Below, in pieces: positions 16,095 through 25,807 of a stretch of DNA of 32,395 bases. The position numbers and the translations under genes were made by a program. The stretch is taken from NCBI GenBank assembly GCA_947626475.1, contig CANQSK010000018.1, forward strand, positions 1 to 32,395. Reading direction: 5' to 3'. Position 1 is the stretch's first letter. Each line of letters begins with the position of its first letter. Origin of the DNA: an uncultured Lachnospiraceae bacterium (GTDB lineage Bacteria; Bacillota; Clostridia; Lachnospirales; Lachnospiraceae). The notes beneath the pieces were generated by a model. That model was not told the origin of the DNA. It made no database searches and saw only the letters and a program-made list of their open reading frames with translations.

Positions 16095-17225
16095 TTAAAT
16101 GGAATCCAGAAATGGTTCTACCAGGGAGATGGCTGCCCCGGGTGCAGCAGAACCATCGGAAAAGACGCTGCGGCATAACCGCACATGAGAAATTTCAAAA
16201 GGACATTCTCTGTCCGCGTATTCCGCCAGTTTTTGAAAATCCTTCTCGTCCATAAATTCCTGAAGATATCCGCTGATGATATATTCGCTGTCAATGAGCA
16301 TTCGGATATTGTTGATGGCAATGGCCAGGTCGTGAAGATAATGATTCCAGATCTGAATACGGCTTTCATCTCCCGCATGCATAGCGGGGAAAAAGGATTC
16401 CAGAGGTTCACCGGCCATGGCCTGCAGGGCGTAAGCGGAGCAGTAGGCTTCAATACAGCCCTTTTTTCCGCAGTAACATGGGCGTCCGTCAGGGTAGAGC
16501 CGCATATGCTCGATGATTCCGCTGCTTAATGATTCGCCTCGATGGATCTTGCGGTTGATGATGACGGCTCCTCCGAAATTGCGGGTCAAGGACAAGAGGA
16601 CAAAATCTTTCAGATCCTTTCGCGCCCAGATTTCAGCGATGGCTGAAGCTTCTGTGTCATGAATCAGTGTGCAGGGATAGGAAACATGTTTCTGAACTTC
16701 TTCCAATGTCAGTCCTGTGCAGTTGAGGATTTCACCATAAATAACGGTGCTGCCGTCAGCGGATACAAGGCCCTGCAGGGCAATAGCGGTGCCCAGAATC
16801 TGTTCCTTTCTGTAGGGCATATCGGATACAAAACGGTCAATCTCGGCGCCCAGGCGGGTGAAGTAGTTTTCGGTTCGTGAGAAAGGGATCAGCAGCTTTT
16901 CGGATTTTATAACTTTTCCGTAAAGGTCTACGGCCACGATTCGGTATAGTTCTTTCAGTAAAACTACTCCAATGGAGATGTAGGCGTCAGCTGCAAAATG
17001 ATAAATTTGAGCTTTTCTGCCCCCGGTTGATTCATAAAGTCCCTGTCGCCGGATAAATCCCAAGGCTTCAAATTCTTTTAAATTCTGTGTCACTGTAGGA
17101 AGGCTCATGGAAAGCTCCATGCTCAGATCCTGCTTGGAAATCTCTTTGTGGTCATAAACTGCGTGAAGCACCCGGTAGCGGTTCATGAGCCGTACCTCAG
17201 ACGATGTGATGGATGATGATACCAT
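16095..17225 (-). CDS. ROK-family transcriptional regulator
   Basis: N-terminal HTH (NRYRVLHAVYDHKEISKQDLSMELSMSLPTVTQNLKEFEALGFI); ROK fold with CYCGKKGCIEAYCSAYALQ zinc motif. Confidence 0.9.
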   Translation of the reverse strand: MVSSSITSSEVRLMNRYRVLHAVYDHKEISKQDLSMELSMSLPTVTQNLKEFEALGFIRRQGLYESTGGRKAQIYHFAADAYISIGVVLLKELYRIVAVDLYGKVIKSEKLLIPFSRTENYFTRLGAEIDRFVSDMPYRKEQILGTAIALQGLVSADGSTVIYGEILNCTGLTLEEVQKHVSYPCTLIHDTEASAIAEIWARKDLKDFVLLSLTRNFGGAVIINRKIHRGESLSSGIIEHMRLYPDGRPCYCGKKGCIEAYCSAYALQAMAGEPLESFFPAMHAGDESRIQIWNHYLHDLAIAINNIRMLIDSEYIISGYLQEFMDEKDFQKLAEYADRECPFEISHVRLCRSVFSDGSAAPGAAISLVEPFLDSI

Positions 17226-17244
17226 GCATACTCCTTTATTTAAT

Positions 17245-17258
17245 ACTTTTATAAAAGT
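17245..17258. promoter_or_regulatory. Perfect 14-bp palindrome, candidate ROK operator
   Basis: ACTTTTATAAAAGT, 20 bp upstream of the ROK gene start. Confidence 0.4.
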
Positions 17259-17367
17259 CTCATTTTTATTTTACCTGATTTTTGAGAAAAGTAAAGATGT
17301 TAACGGGAAAAAGTAAAATTAAGTTAATAATTGTTGAAAAAAGCGTTAAATATTTGGTGAATAAATA

Positions 17368-17396
17368 TTGACAATTCATATGTAATGTGTTATTGT
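17368..17396 (+). promoter_or_regulatory. Putative promoter of the dehydrogenase-hydantoinase operon
   Basis: TTGACA (17368-17373), N17, TATTGT (17391-17396). Confidence 0.55.
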
Positions 17397-17463
17397 AAAA
17401 GTGTTAAATAAAATACATTTACATAAGTGGTTTGATTGTAAAGAAAGGGGGAAGTAAGGTAAT

Positions 17464-18495
17464 ATGAAAAGCGCCGTATATTATGGTAAACATGATTTAC
17501 GGGTGGAAGAAAGTCCCATGCCTCAAGTGCGCGAGAAGGATGTGCTGATTGAGATAATGGCATGCGGAGTGTGCGGAACAGACGTACATATCTATGAGGG
17601 GGACAAAGGAGCCGCGGAGGTTACGCCTCCTACGATCCTGGGTCACGAGTTTTCCGGTATTGTGAAAGAAGTGGGGAGCGGGGTGACCAGATTTCATCCG
17701 GGAGACAGAGTGTGCGTTGATCCAAATTGTTATTGTGGATCATGCTACTTCTGCAGGAACGGCATGGCCCACTATTGTACGGACATGATTGGTTATGGAA
17801 CGACCATCAACGGAGGATTTGCTCAGTATTGCAGCGTTAGTGAGAAGCAGGTGTATCTTCTTGGTCCCAACACCAGTTTTGAGCAGGGGGCCATGACTGA
17901 GCCAGCGGCCTGCTGTCTCCACGGTATCGATATGTGTGGGATTAAACCAGGTGACAGTGTAGCTGTCATAGGGGGTGGGATGATTGGACTTCTTATGATT
18001 CAGCTTGCAAGGCTGGAAGGAGCGGCAAGGATCGCTCTCCTGGAGCCGGTGGAAAGCAAAAGAGAGGTAGGGCTCAGACTTGGGGCAGACCTGGCGCTGG
18101 ATCCAACCTGCGGAAATGTGAAGGAGAAGCTGAAAGATTCCGGCATGGAACACATTGGTGTGGTGATTGAATGCGTGGGGAAACCGGCTACTGTGGAGCA
18201 GGCTGTTGACCTTGCCGGTAATAAAGCAGTAGTAATGATATTTGGTCTGACCAGGCCGGATGATACCATTACGGTAAAACCTTTTGAGGTGTTTCAGAAA
18301 GAACTGTCCATCAAATCGTCCTACATCAATCCATATACTCAGAAAAGGGCGTTGGATTTGATTGACTCCGGACGGCTCAATGTAAGTGATATGATCTGTA
18401 AGATTTGTGAACTGGAGGAACTGGAAAATATATTAAGCGATCCTGGTATGCGGGCGAAGGGGAAATACATTATTGCGCCTAATATGACCAGATAA
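17464..18495 (+). CDS. Zinc-dependent MDR alcohol/polyol dehydrogenase
   Basis: CGVCGTDVHIYEGD; GHEFSGIVKEVGSGVTRFHPGDRVCVDPNCYCGSCYFCRNGMAHYC; SVAVIGGGMIGLLMIQLAR. Confidence 0.92.
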   Translation: MKSAVYYGKHDLRVEESPMPQVREKDVLIEIMACGVCGTDVHIYEGDKGAAEVTPPTILGHEFSGIVKEVGSGVTRFHPGDRVCVDPNCYCGSCYFCRNGMAHYCTDMIGYGTTINGGFAQYCSVSEKQVYLLGPNTSFEQGAMTEPAACCLHGIDMCGIKPGDSVAVIGGGMIGLLMIQLARLEGAARIALLEPVESKREVGLRLGADLALDPTCGNVKEKLKDSGMEHIGVVIECVGKPATVEQAVDLAGNKAVVMIFGLTRPDDTITVKPFEVFQKELSIKSSYINPYTQKRALDLIDSGRLNVSDMICKICELEELENILSDPGMRAKGKYIIAPNMTR

Positions 18496-18519
18496 TTTAC
18501 AAAGAAAAGGAGAAAAATT

Positions 18520-19830
18520 ATGACACAGGGTATTTTGATTCTGTTATTCATGCTTGTAATTATGGGTCTTATGGTTACGCGCAAAATTCCTACGGTTTTG
18601 GCGCTGTTCATTTTGGTTATCGGGATTTGTGTACTTGGGGGAGTACCCGCTGTAGGGAAAGATGAAGCGGGAAATGCTGTCGGTTTCTTTCAGACTGTTG
18701 TGCAGGCAGGCGCTCTGAAGCTGGGAGATGCCATTATGGTTGCAATTTTCGCCGGTTGGCTGGGAATGGTGATGGATAAAACCCGCATCAGTGAAACAAT
18801 GATTAAAAAAGGTGCGGAACTTGGCGGAGATAAGACTCTGGTGGTAACCATTATCCTGTTCATTGTCGCTTCCCTGCTGTTCTCGGTTGTCAACGGCCTT
18901 GGAACCGTGATCATGGTAGGAACCATTGTAATTCCCATCCTGGTTTCTGTAGGCGCGGACAAATTTACGGCGACGGCCGTTATGCTGTTCGCTTACTGTG
19001 TGGGTAATAATGTGAATCTGGCCAATATTAATTCCATCAGTGCGGTAGTAGGCGCCGGATTTGACGATGTGTTTTTGATTCAGGCCATCTGCGCGGTCGG
19101 TGCGTTTGTAGCCGGCATTGTATGTCTTCTGATTCAGCTCCGCCGTAACGGCCGCAAATACGCGTTTTCTGCTCCTGTAAGTGAAGTAGAAGAAGATATA
19201 TATGAGATTAAGGGAATTACAGGTGGACTGGCTCTTCTGACTCCTTTTATTCCGCTGGCATGTGTTATAGGTTTTAAGTTTCCTCTGATTATTTCTTTCT
19301 TGATTGCGCTTGTGTGGGCTTGTCTGTGCACTAGCTGGAAGGCCGGCTGGAAGCGGACTATGAACATGCTGACTCAGACTCTCTTTGATGGTTTTTCGGC
19401 GACAGCTCCTTCCGCCACCTTGATGATTGGAATCGGCATGTTGTTAAATGCTATCAACCAGCCTTCTGTGAGTGCTGCTTTGGCTCCTATTATCCGGAGC
19501 ATTACGCCTACGGGGACAATTGGTTTTGTTCTGTTCTTTGTTATCCTGGCACCGTTGTGTCTGTACCGCGGTCCGCTGAACCTGTGGGGACTGGGGGCTG
19601 GTATCGCTGCGTTGATGGTAAGTCTGAATGTGCTTCCGCTTAATGTGATTATGGGTGGGTTCTGCGCGGTTTCTGTCATGCAGCTGCTGTGTTGTCCTAC
19701 TAATACTCATAATGTATGGGTCACCAGCTATACAGGAGAGGAAGTAACCGCAGTGACCAAGAGACTGCTGCCCTATATCTGGCCGGTTGTGCTGATTGGC
19801 TGTATTGCTACCGTAATCCTTTACATGTAA
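18520..19830 (+). CDS. Multi-pass membrane transporter, ion-transporter superfamily-like
   Basis: 436 aa with about 10-12 hydrophobic segments; not confidently assigned to a substrate. Sits between dehydrogenase and hydantoinase genes in the same orientation. Confidence 0.65.
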   Translation: MTQGILILLFMLVIMGLMVTRKIPTVLALFILVIGICVLGGVPAVGKDEAGNAVGFFQTVVQAGALKLGDAIMVAIFAGWLGMVMDKTRISETMIKKGAELGGDKTLVVTIILFIVASLLFSVVNGLGTVIMVGTIVIPILVSVGADKFTATAVMLFAYCVGNNVNLANINSISAVVGAGFDDVFLIQAICAVGAFVAGIVCLLIQLRRNGRKYAFSAPVSEVEEDIYEIKGITGGLALLTPFIPLACVIGFKFPLIISFLIALVWACLCTSWKAGWKRTMNMLTQTLFDGFSATAPSATLMIGIGMLLNAINQPSVSAALAPIIRSITPTGTIGFVLFFVILAPLCLYRGPLNLWGLGAGIAALMVSLNVLPLNVIMGGFCAVSVMQLLCCPTNTHNVWVTSYTGEEVTAVTKRLLPYIWPVVLIGCIATVILYM

Positions 19831-19852
19831 TAACATTAGGGGGAAAGATACT

Positions 19853-22000
19853 ATGAAAGTACGGATTGGTATTGATGTGGGCGGAACCTTTACCGATGCG
19901 GCGCTGATTAACAATGATACGTTTGAGCTGGTCAGTACGGCTAAGGTTCCTACGACTCACTCGGCAGAAGCCGGCGTGGCGGCGGGTATTGTACAGGTGC
20001 TGAAATGTATTATGGAAAAGAATCAGGTTAAGCCTGAGGATGTGGTGTTCATATCTCACGGAACTACCCAGGCCACCAATGCGCTGCTGGAAGGAGATGT
20101 TGTGAAGGTAGGCGTAGTGACCATTGGAAAGGGTCTGGAAGGAATGCGTGCCAAAAGCGATACGGTAATGGGAGATATTCCTTTGACTACATCCAAATAC
20201 CTGCATTCGGAAAACGAATATGTGGAGAGTGAAACAGACCATTTTGTCCAGGACATCGCAAAGGCAGTGGCGGCACTGAAGGAAAAAGACTGCAAGGCAA
20301 TTGTGGCGGCAGAGGCATTCAGTGTGGACCGGCCGGAAAATGAGATGAAGGTGTCTGAGGTATGCGGACAGAATCAGATAGCTGCTACAGCTACTAACGA
20401 GATTTCAAAGCTGTATGGTCTGAAAGTGAGAACCCGGACAGCGGTGGTCAACGCCAGCATTATGCCCAAAATGCTGGATGCGGCTAATATGACGGAGGAC
20501 AGCATCCGCAAAGCCGGAATCCGTACACCTCTTATGGTCATGCGTTGCGACGGCGGTGTCATGACGGTGGAAGAGGTACGAAAACGCCCAATTCTGACGA
20601 TCCTGTCAGGGCCTGCGGCCGGCGTGGCGGGAGCGCTGATGTATGAGAAGCTGACCAATGGGATTTTCCTGGAGGTAGGCGGCACCAGTACGGATATCTC
20701 CTGTGTGAAGGACGGAAAGGTCATGGTGAAGTACGCGGAGGTCGGCGGTCACAAGACCTATCTAACTTCTTTGGACGTGAGAACGGTGGGTATCGGCGGC
20801 GGAAGCATGATTCAGATCAGCGGCGGCAGATTAGTGGATGTAGGTCCTCGTAGTGTGCATATCGCCGGATTGAGCTATGAAGTCTATTCTTCGGAGGAGG
20901 AGATTCAGAATCCTGTTTTGTGTACTATTAAACCTATGGACTCTGATCCGGATTATGCGTGTGTCCAGTGTGCCAATGGCAGGCGGTATGCACTGTCCTT
21001 AGCCGGAGCGGCCAATTTGGCTGGCTATGTGCCGGAAGGAGACTATGCCCGGGGCAGCCTGGAGGCAGCGAGAAAGGCATGGAAACCTTTGGCAGACAGC
21101 ATGGGACTGTCCGTGGAAGATACGGCGAAGGAGGCGCTGCGTCTGTCAGCGTTGAAGAACTCCAAGGTGGTGGAAGCGCTTTTGTCGGATTATAATATGG
21201 ATCCACGGACTACTGTTTTGGTAGGCGGCGGAGGCGGAGCCTCAGCGGTGGTGCCGCATCTGGCGGAGACCTTGTCCCTGAAGAGCCGTAACGCTAAAAA
21301 CGCGCCTGTTATTTCTACTATCGGCGTGGCTTTGGCCATGATTCGTGATGTGGTGGAAAGGACCATTGCAAATCCGACCCAGCAGGACATTTTGGCTGTG
21401 CGCCGGGAAGCGGAAGAACGGGCAATCCAGGCAGGGGCGGCTCCGTCTACTATTGAAGTGGCGGTTGAGATTGATGCTACGCAGAATATGGTGCGGGCTA
21501 CTGCCATCGGGACGACGGAACTTCGTTCTAAGGATCTGATCAATCGAAAACTGGAGGAGAAGGATATACGCAGGCAGGTAGCGGAGAATATGAACGTATC
21601 CGAGGAACAGGTATATACAGCCGCAAGCAATGGCCCTATTTATGCCATGCAGTATAAAATTGAGAAGAAGAAGTTTTTCGGACTGTCTAAATCTGTTACA
21701 AAGCCGACTGCCATTGTGGATGAGGAGGGGGTTATCCGACTTCAGAAGAGGGATGGCAAGGTGTACACCTGCATGGGAAACAAGTGGAAAGAATCTCTTT
21801 TGAAGGCTATGGACCTTATGACAGAGTATAATGACGGAGGAAAAACTTTGCCCAACGTATATTTGATATTCGGAAAAAGAATCATTGATCTGTCCGGACT
21901 TTTAAACGAACAGCAGGTGGTGTCTCTGGCTGAGGTGGAGCTGGCGGCTGTGAGGGAAGATGACAGGCTTATCATTTTGACCTCCGCCAGGACAGATTAA
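19853..22000 (+). CDS. Hydantoinase/oxoprolinase family protein (HyuA-like)
   Basis: RIGIDVGGTFTDAALINNDTFELVSTAKVPTT; FISHGTTQATNALLEGDVVKVGVVT; LTILSGPAAGVAGA; FLEVGGTSTDISCV. Confidence 0.9.
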   Translation: MKVRIGIDVGGTFTDAALINNDTFELVSTAKVPTTHSAEAGVAAGIVQVLKCIMEKNQVKPEDVVFISHGTTQATNALLEGDVVKVGVVTIGKGLEGMRAKSDTVMGDIPLTTSKYLHSENEYVESETDHFVQDIAKAVAALKEKDCKAIVAAEAFSVDRPENEMKVSEVCGQNQIAATATNEISKLYGLKVRTRTAVVNASIMPKMLDAANMTEDSIRKAGIRTPLMVMRCDGGVMTVEEVRKRPILTILSGPAAGVAGALMYEKLTNGIFLEVGGTSTDISCVKDGKVMVKYAEVGGHKTYLTSLDVRTVGIGGGSMIQISGGRLVDVGPRSVHIAGLSYEVYSSEEEIQNPVLCTIKPMDSDPDYACVQCANGRRYALSLAGAANLAGYVPEGDYARGSLEAARKAWKPLADSMGLSVEDTAKEALRLSALKNSKVVEALLSDYNMDPRTTVLVGGGGGASAVVPHLAETLSLKSRNAKNAPVISTIGVALAMIRDVVERTIANPTQQDILAVRREAEERAIQAGAAPSTIEVAVEIDATQNMVRATAIGTTELRSKDLINRKLEEKDIRRQVAENMNVSEEQVYTAASNGPIYAMQYKIEKKKFFGLSKSVTKPTAIVDEEGVIRLQKRDGKVYTCMGNKWKESLLKAMDLMTEYNDGGKTLPNVYLIFGKRIIDLSGLLNEQQVVSLAEVELAAVREDDRLIILTSARTD

Positions 22001-22554
22001 TGATGAAAGAATATCCTTTTCCCAATAAGACGGACAGTATGCAGGAGCTGCTTCTGGATTATGTATTTCCGAAGATTGCCCCGGACCAGATAGAAGTGAT
22101 CTTTGAGGATGCCTGGGCGGTTGGAGAAGAGCAGGGGAAACGGTTTCTGAAAGAACTGCGTGAAGAGAAAAAACCGGTGATGTTGGATATTCTTCGGCAG
22201 AAAGGTCTGAAGGTCCAGATGAAGGATATAGATTATGTGCTGGGAAAGCGCCGGTATTTCTGTGAATATCTGTCCGGGAGAAATCTTCTGAAGGTTTATA
22301 TCAAATCTGTGGAGCAGTGGTGTGAAAAAAATGGCTTTTCCTATGATGACGGCTTGAATATTATTTTGTGCCATGAGTATTTTCACTATCTGGAGTGGAA
22401 TAAAATCGGCATGGTTTCCCGCAGGCATCAGGTTCCGATGCTGAAGATTGGGCCTGTCTGCTTGGGGAGGACGGGAATCCCGTCTCTGAGCGAAATTGCC
22501 GCCAATGCCTTTGCCGGGGTGTGTTACCAATATTTGATGGAGGGAGAGATATGA
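22000..22554 (+). CDS. Uncharacterised protein with HExxH zincin-like motif
   Basis: 184 aa, translationally coupled (TAATG) to the hydantoinase gene. Contains IILCHEYFHYLEWNKIG and downstream SEIAANAFAG. Confidence 0.7.
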   Translation: MMKEYPFPNKTDSMQELLLDYVFPKIAPDQIEVIFEDAWAVGEEQGKRFLKELREEKKPVMLDILRQKGLKVQMKDIDYVLGKRRYFCEYLSGRNLLKVYIKSVEQWCEKNGFSYDDGLNIILCHEYFHYLEWNKIGMVSRRHQVPMLKIGPVCLGRTGIPSLSEIAANAFAGVCYQYLMEGEI

Positions 22555-23921
22555 AATATTCAAAATCAATTGAGACTGTAATCCGGACAGATGTTCTGGT
22601 TATTGGAGGAGGTTCCGCCGGTTTCGGCTCGGCGGTGGCCTCTGCCAGGAACGGCGCAAAGACCCTTCTGATCGAGAAGGGAGAACTAATGGGAGGAATG
22701 GCGACTGCCGGCCTGGTGGGACCGTTTATGACCTGCTATGATGATGAACCTAAAGAGCAGATCGTTAAAGGAATTTTTGATGAATTGTGCCTGAGAACTG
22801 AGGCCAGAGGCGGGGCTATCCATCCTTCCAAAGTAAATGGTATGACTACATACAGCTCTTATTATGTGAAAAGTCACTGTCATGTGACGCCGTTTCTCTC
22901 AGAGATTCTGGCTGTGGTGATGGAGGAGATGGTTCTTGAGGCAGGCGCAAAGATCCTGTATAATGTACAGGTATGTGACGTTCTGACAAATGAGGGAACT
23001 ATTACCGGCGTGGTGGTTGCCATGAAGGAAGGGCTGGCTGTCATAGAGGCGAAAACTTATATTGACTGTACGGGAGACGCTGATGTGGCCTATTATGCCG
23101 GAGCCGCCTGTGTCAAAGGTGATGAGAAGGATGGAGTGATGCAGCCGACCAGTCTGTTTTTTGAGGTGGGAGGCATTGACCGGGAAAAATTTGTCGGTGC
23201 TCTGGAGGAGAAGAAGGCTCAGGGCGAATTGGGAATTCCGGGAGAAAACTGTTGGTCCTGGTATATTGAGGAGGCCAGAAAGAATGGGGACTGGACGCTG
23301 GAGCGCAATGAGGTAGGCAATTATGAACAGCCCATTGAAGGGAGATGGAAGATCAATACGACCAGGATGGCCCATATTGATGCTACCAACACAGAGGATA
23401 TAACAAAAGCGATTATAGATGGACGGAAACAGGTTCTTCAGGTTCTGAATTTTCTTCGGAAATATGTGCCAGGCTGTGAAAAGATTCAGCTGATTCAGAT
23501 TGCCACTACGCTGGGAGTTCGGGAGACCCGGCATATCGTAGGCCAGTATAAGCTGACTGCTCAGGATATCATGGAGAGGAAACATTTTGACGATGCCATC
23601 TGCACATTTGCTTATGCCATTGATATCCACAATTCAGAAGGCGGCGGCGCCACATTCCATCAGGTGAACGGTTATTATACGATTCCCTTCCGCTGTCTGG
23701 TGCCTGCTGATATAGAAAATCTTTTAGTCGCGGGCCGTTGTATCAGCGGAACCTCTGAGGCGGCTGCCAGCTATCGAGTGATTCCCTGCTGTATCGCCAC
23801 CGGTCAGGCGGCGGGAACCGCGGCAGCATTGGCTCTGAAAACCGGAACAAAACCAGGAGATGTGGACAAAGCTCAATTGCGTGAAACTCTGCTCAGTCAG
23901 GGAGCAGTCATCAAGGAGTGA
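22551..23921 (+). CDS. FAD-dependent oxidoreductase (FAD_oxidored-like)
   Basis: TDVLVIGGGSAGFGSAVASARNGAKTLLIEKGELMGGMATAGLVGPFM; YIDCTGDADVAYYAGA; ETRHIVGQYKLTAQDI; LVAGRCISGTSEAAASYRVIPCCIATGQAAGTAAALA. ATGA overlap with the previous gene. Confidence 0.9.
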   Translation: MKYSKSIETVIRTDVLVIGGGSAGFGSAVASARNGAKTLLIEKGELMGGMATAGLVGPFMTCYDDEPKEQIVKGIFDELCLRTEARGGAIHPSKVNGMTTYSSYYVKSHCHVTPFLSEILAVVMEEMVLEAGAKILYNVQVCDVLTNEGTITGVVVAMKEGLAVIEAKTYIDCTGDADVAYYAGAACVKGDEKDGVMQPTSLFFEVGGIDREKFVGALEEKKAQGELGIPGENCWSWYIEEARKNGDWTLERNEVGNYEQPIEGRWKINTTRMAHIDATNTEDITKAIIDGRKQVLQVLNFLRKYVPGCEKIQLIQIATTLGVRETRHIVGQYKLTAQDIMERKHFDDAICTFAYAIDIHNSEGGGATFHQVNGYYTIPFRCLVPADIENLLVAGRCISGTSEAAASYRVIPCCIATGQAAGTAAALALKTGTKPGDVDKAQLRETLLSQGAVIKE

Positions 23922-23929
23922 GAAGTGCC

Positions 23930-25111
23930 ATGAACGACGGAGACGAAAAAACAGGAACCTGGGTCAGCGTGTGGGGATATGAAAGTCTTGATTTTGCCAT
24001 GTTTCCCATTTGCATGAAACCGATGGTCCAGCAGCTTACATTGTACAACTTTCCCCGGTGTCACGGATTGCGGCTTCGGTTTCAAAATGTTTGGGGGACA
24101 GAGCCGATTTTGATCAGCAGGGCATATCTGCGGATTGGGGAGGGAGAAGAAGTCTGTGGGATTACGGCAGGCGGAACCGGCAGTTTTGCCATAAAAGAGG
24201 GCGCGCGGTTCTGGTCCGACCCGGTGTCCTGCCGAATGGAGGCGGGACAGAAGTTCCAGGTGATTCTGGAGTTTAAAGAGCAGGTTCCGGTGCTCAGTGC
24301 CTGCACGTTTCTTGAGAATGATATGATGCAGGTGGAGCATTTCAGGCAGGGAGATAGCGGAAGCGAGATTCCTGCGGAAATCATCAGTGAGTTTACGGAG
24401 AGGCATCCCGATCATCGTTGTGTTATCGGAATGGATCAGGTGGCGGTTCTGACAGAGGAGCGGACGATTACTGTAGCGGCCTTTGGAGATTCAATCACTC
24501 ATATGTCTCGGTGGACCGCGCCTCTGTCGAGGAGAATGCTGGACCGGTATGGCGGCACAGTAGTGCTGATGAACTGCGGTATTTCTGGCAACCGCCTGCT
24601 TCACGGCGCGTCCCGGGGATCCGGTCACGGAAACTGGTTCGGTCCTTCAGGGCTGAGCCGGTTTGAAGGGTCTGTGTTTGACAACGGATTTCACTCAGAT
24701 CGTGTAATCCTTTTTGAAGGAATCAATGATATACTGCATCCGGGAGTAGCGGAGGCGCCGCCGGAGGAGTGTGTGGCGGCAGAAGAGATTGTTCGGGGAC
24801 TGGAGGCCTGCGCAGACATTGCCCACAGACATGGAATTCCTGTCTGGGTGGGAACGCTGATGCCCTTTAACGGCTGCAAAGACCACTGGAGACCCTGGCA
24901 TGAGGAGAAGAGGCTTTTAGTCAACCGGCTTCTTAAGGAATCACAGATGTTCGACGGTCTGCTGGATTTTGACGAGTGGACCAGAGATTCCGGGGATTTC
25001 ACCAGGCTGGATTCGGCGGGAGGTTCGGAGGACAATCTGCATCCTGGAGTGGAGGGAGGAAAACGAATGGCCGCCCGGATTCCGTTGGAACGTCTGGTAG
25101 ACTGGAGATAA
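23930..25111 (+). CDS. SGNH/GDSL hydrolase
   Basis: VAAFGDSITHMSRW (block I), NCGISGNRLL, FEGINDI, DNLHPGVEGGKRMA (DxxH-like block V). Start at 23930 preferred over GTG at 23918, which overlaps the RBS. Confidence 0.85.
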   Translation: MNDGDEKTGTWVSVWGYESLDFAMFPICMKPMVQQLTLYNFPRCHGLRLRFQNVWGTEPILISRAYLRIGEGEEVCGITAGGTGSFAIKEGARFWSDPVSCRMEAGQKFQVILEFKEQVPVLSACTFLENDMMQVEHFRQGDSGSEIPAEIISEFTERHPDHRCVIGMDQVAVLTEERTITVAAFGDSITHMSRWTAPLSRRMLDRYGGTVVLMNCGISGNRLLHGASRGSGHGNWFGPSGLSRFEGSVFDNGFHSDRVILFEGINDILHPGVAEAPPEECVAAEEIVRGLEACADIAHRHGIPVWVGTLMPFNGCKDHWRPWHEEKRLLVNRLLKESQMFDGLLDFDEWTRDSGDFTRLDSAGGSEDNLHPGVEGGKRMAARIPLERLVDWR

Positions 25112-25126
25112 GAATAAATGGAAACG

Positions 25127-25180
25127 ACAACACCCCTGGGCAGACTGGTTTTCTGCAGCTGCCGGGGGGTGTTGTATTTG
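25127..25180 (+). terminator. Rho-independent-like terminator
   Basis: ACAACACCCC (25127-25136) / GGGGTGTTGT (25167-25176) followed by ATTTGT. Confidence 0.7.
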
Positions 25181-25202
25181 TATGCCCGGCCGGGAAATGG
25201 AA

Positions 25203-25231
25203 TTGAAATCCTCACGGAAGAATGATAAGAT
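25203..25231 (+). promoter_or_regulatory. Putative promoter of the Mo-oxidoreductase operon
   Basis: TTGAAA (25203-25208), N17, TAAGAT (25226-25231). Confidence 0.45.
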
Positions 25232-25257
25232 GAAGCTATATGAGAGGGAGTGGGCGG

Positions 25258-25803
25258 ATGAGTCATTGGACATTTTTTTACGATCAGACCAGGTGCGTCG
25301 GGTGCAACGCCTGCCAGATGGCCTGCAAGGATAAGAATAACCTGGAAAAGGGCATGTTTTTCCGGCGTGTCCGGACGATGGAATATGAGAGGGACGGCAG
25401 GACGGAGTGGGTTCATTTTTCCGGCGGATGCAACCACTGTGAGAATCCGGCCTGCGCAAAGGCCTGTCCCACCGGGGCCATGAGCCCGATGCCGGACGGG
25501 ACAGTAGGTCACGATCCCAGCAAATGTATTGGCTGCGGGGCCTGTACCTGGGCCTGTCCCTACGGTGCTCCAAAGCTCAGCCGCAGGCTGGGAATCGCCC
25601 GAAAGTGTGACAGCTGCAGAGATCTGAGAGAACAGGGGAAGGAGCCGGCCTGTGTTTCCGCCTGTCTGACTCACTGCCTGAGGTTTGCGGATAGCGACAT
25701 GCTGACAGAGTCTGAGACGGAAGGTTATGAGAAGCTTGATCTTCCGTTCCTTCCGGACAGCGCTATTACCGGTCCGTCCGTGCGGATCAAAAAGAAGAGG
25801 TGA
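25258..25803 (+). CDS. DmsB-like 4x[4Fe-4S] electron-transfer subunit
   Basis: Four Cys clusters: CVGCNACQMAC, CNHCENPACAKAC, CIGCGACTWAC, CDSC...CVSACLTHC. Confidence 0.9.
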   Translation: MSHWTFFYDQTRCVGCNACQMACKDKNNLEKGMFFRRVRTMEYERDGRTEWVHFSGGCNHCENPACAKACPTGAMSPMPDGTVGHDPSKCIGCGACTWACPYGAPKLSRRLGIARKCDSCRDLREQGKEPACVSACLTHCLRFADSDMLTESETEGYEKLDLPFLPDSAITGPSVRIKKKR

Positions 25804-25807
25804 GCTC

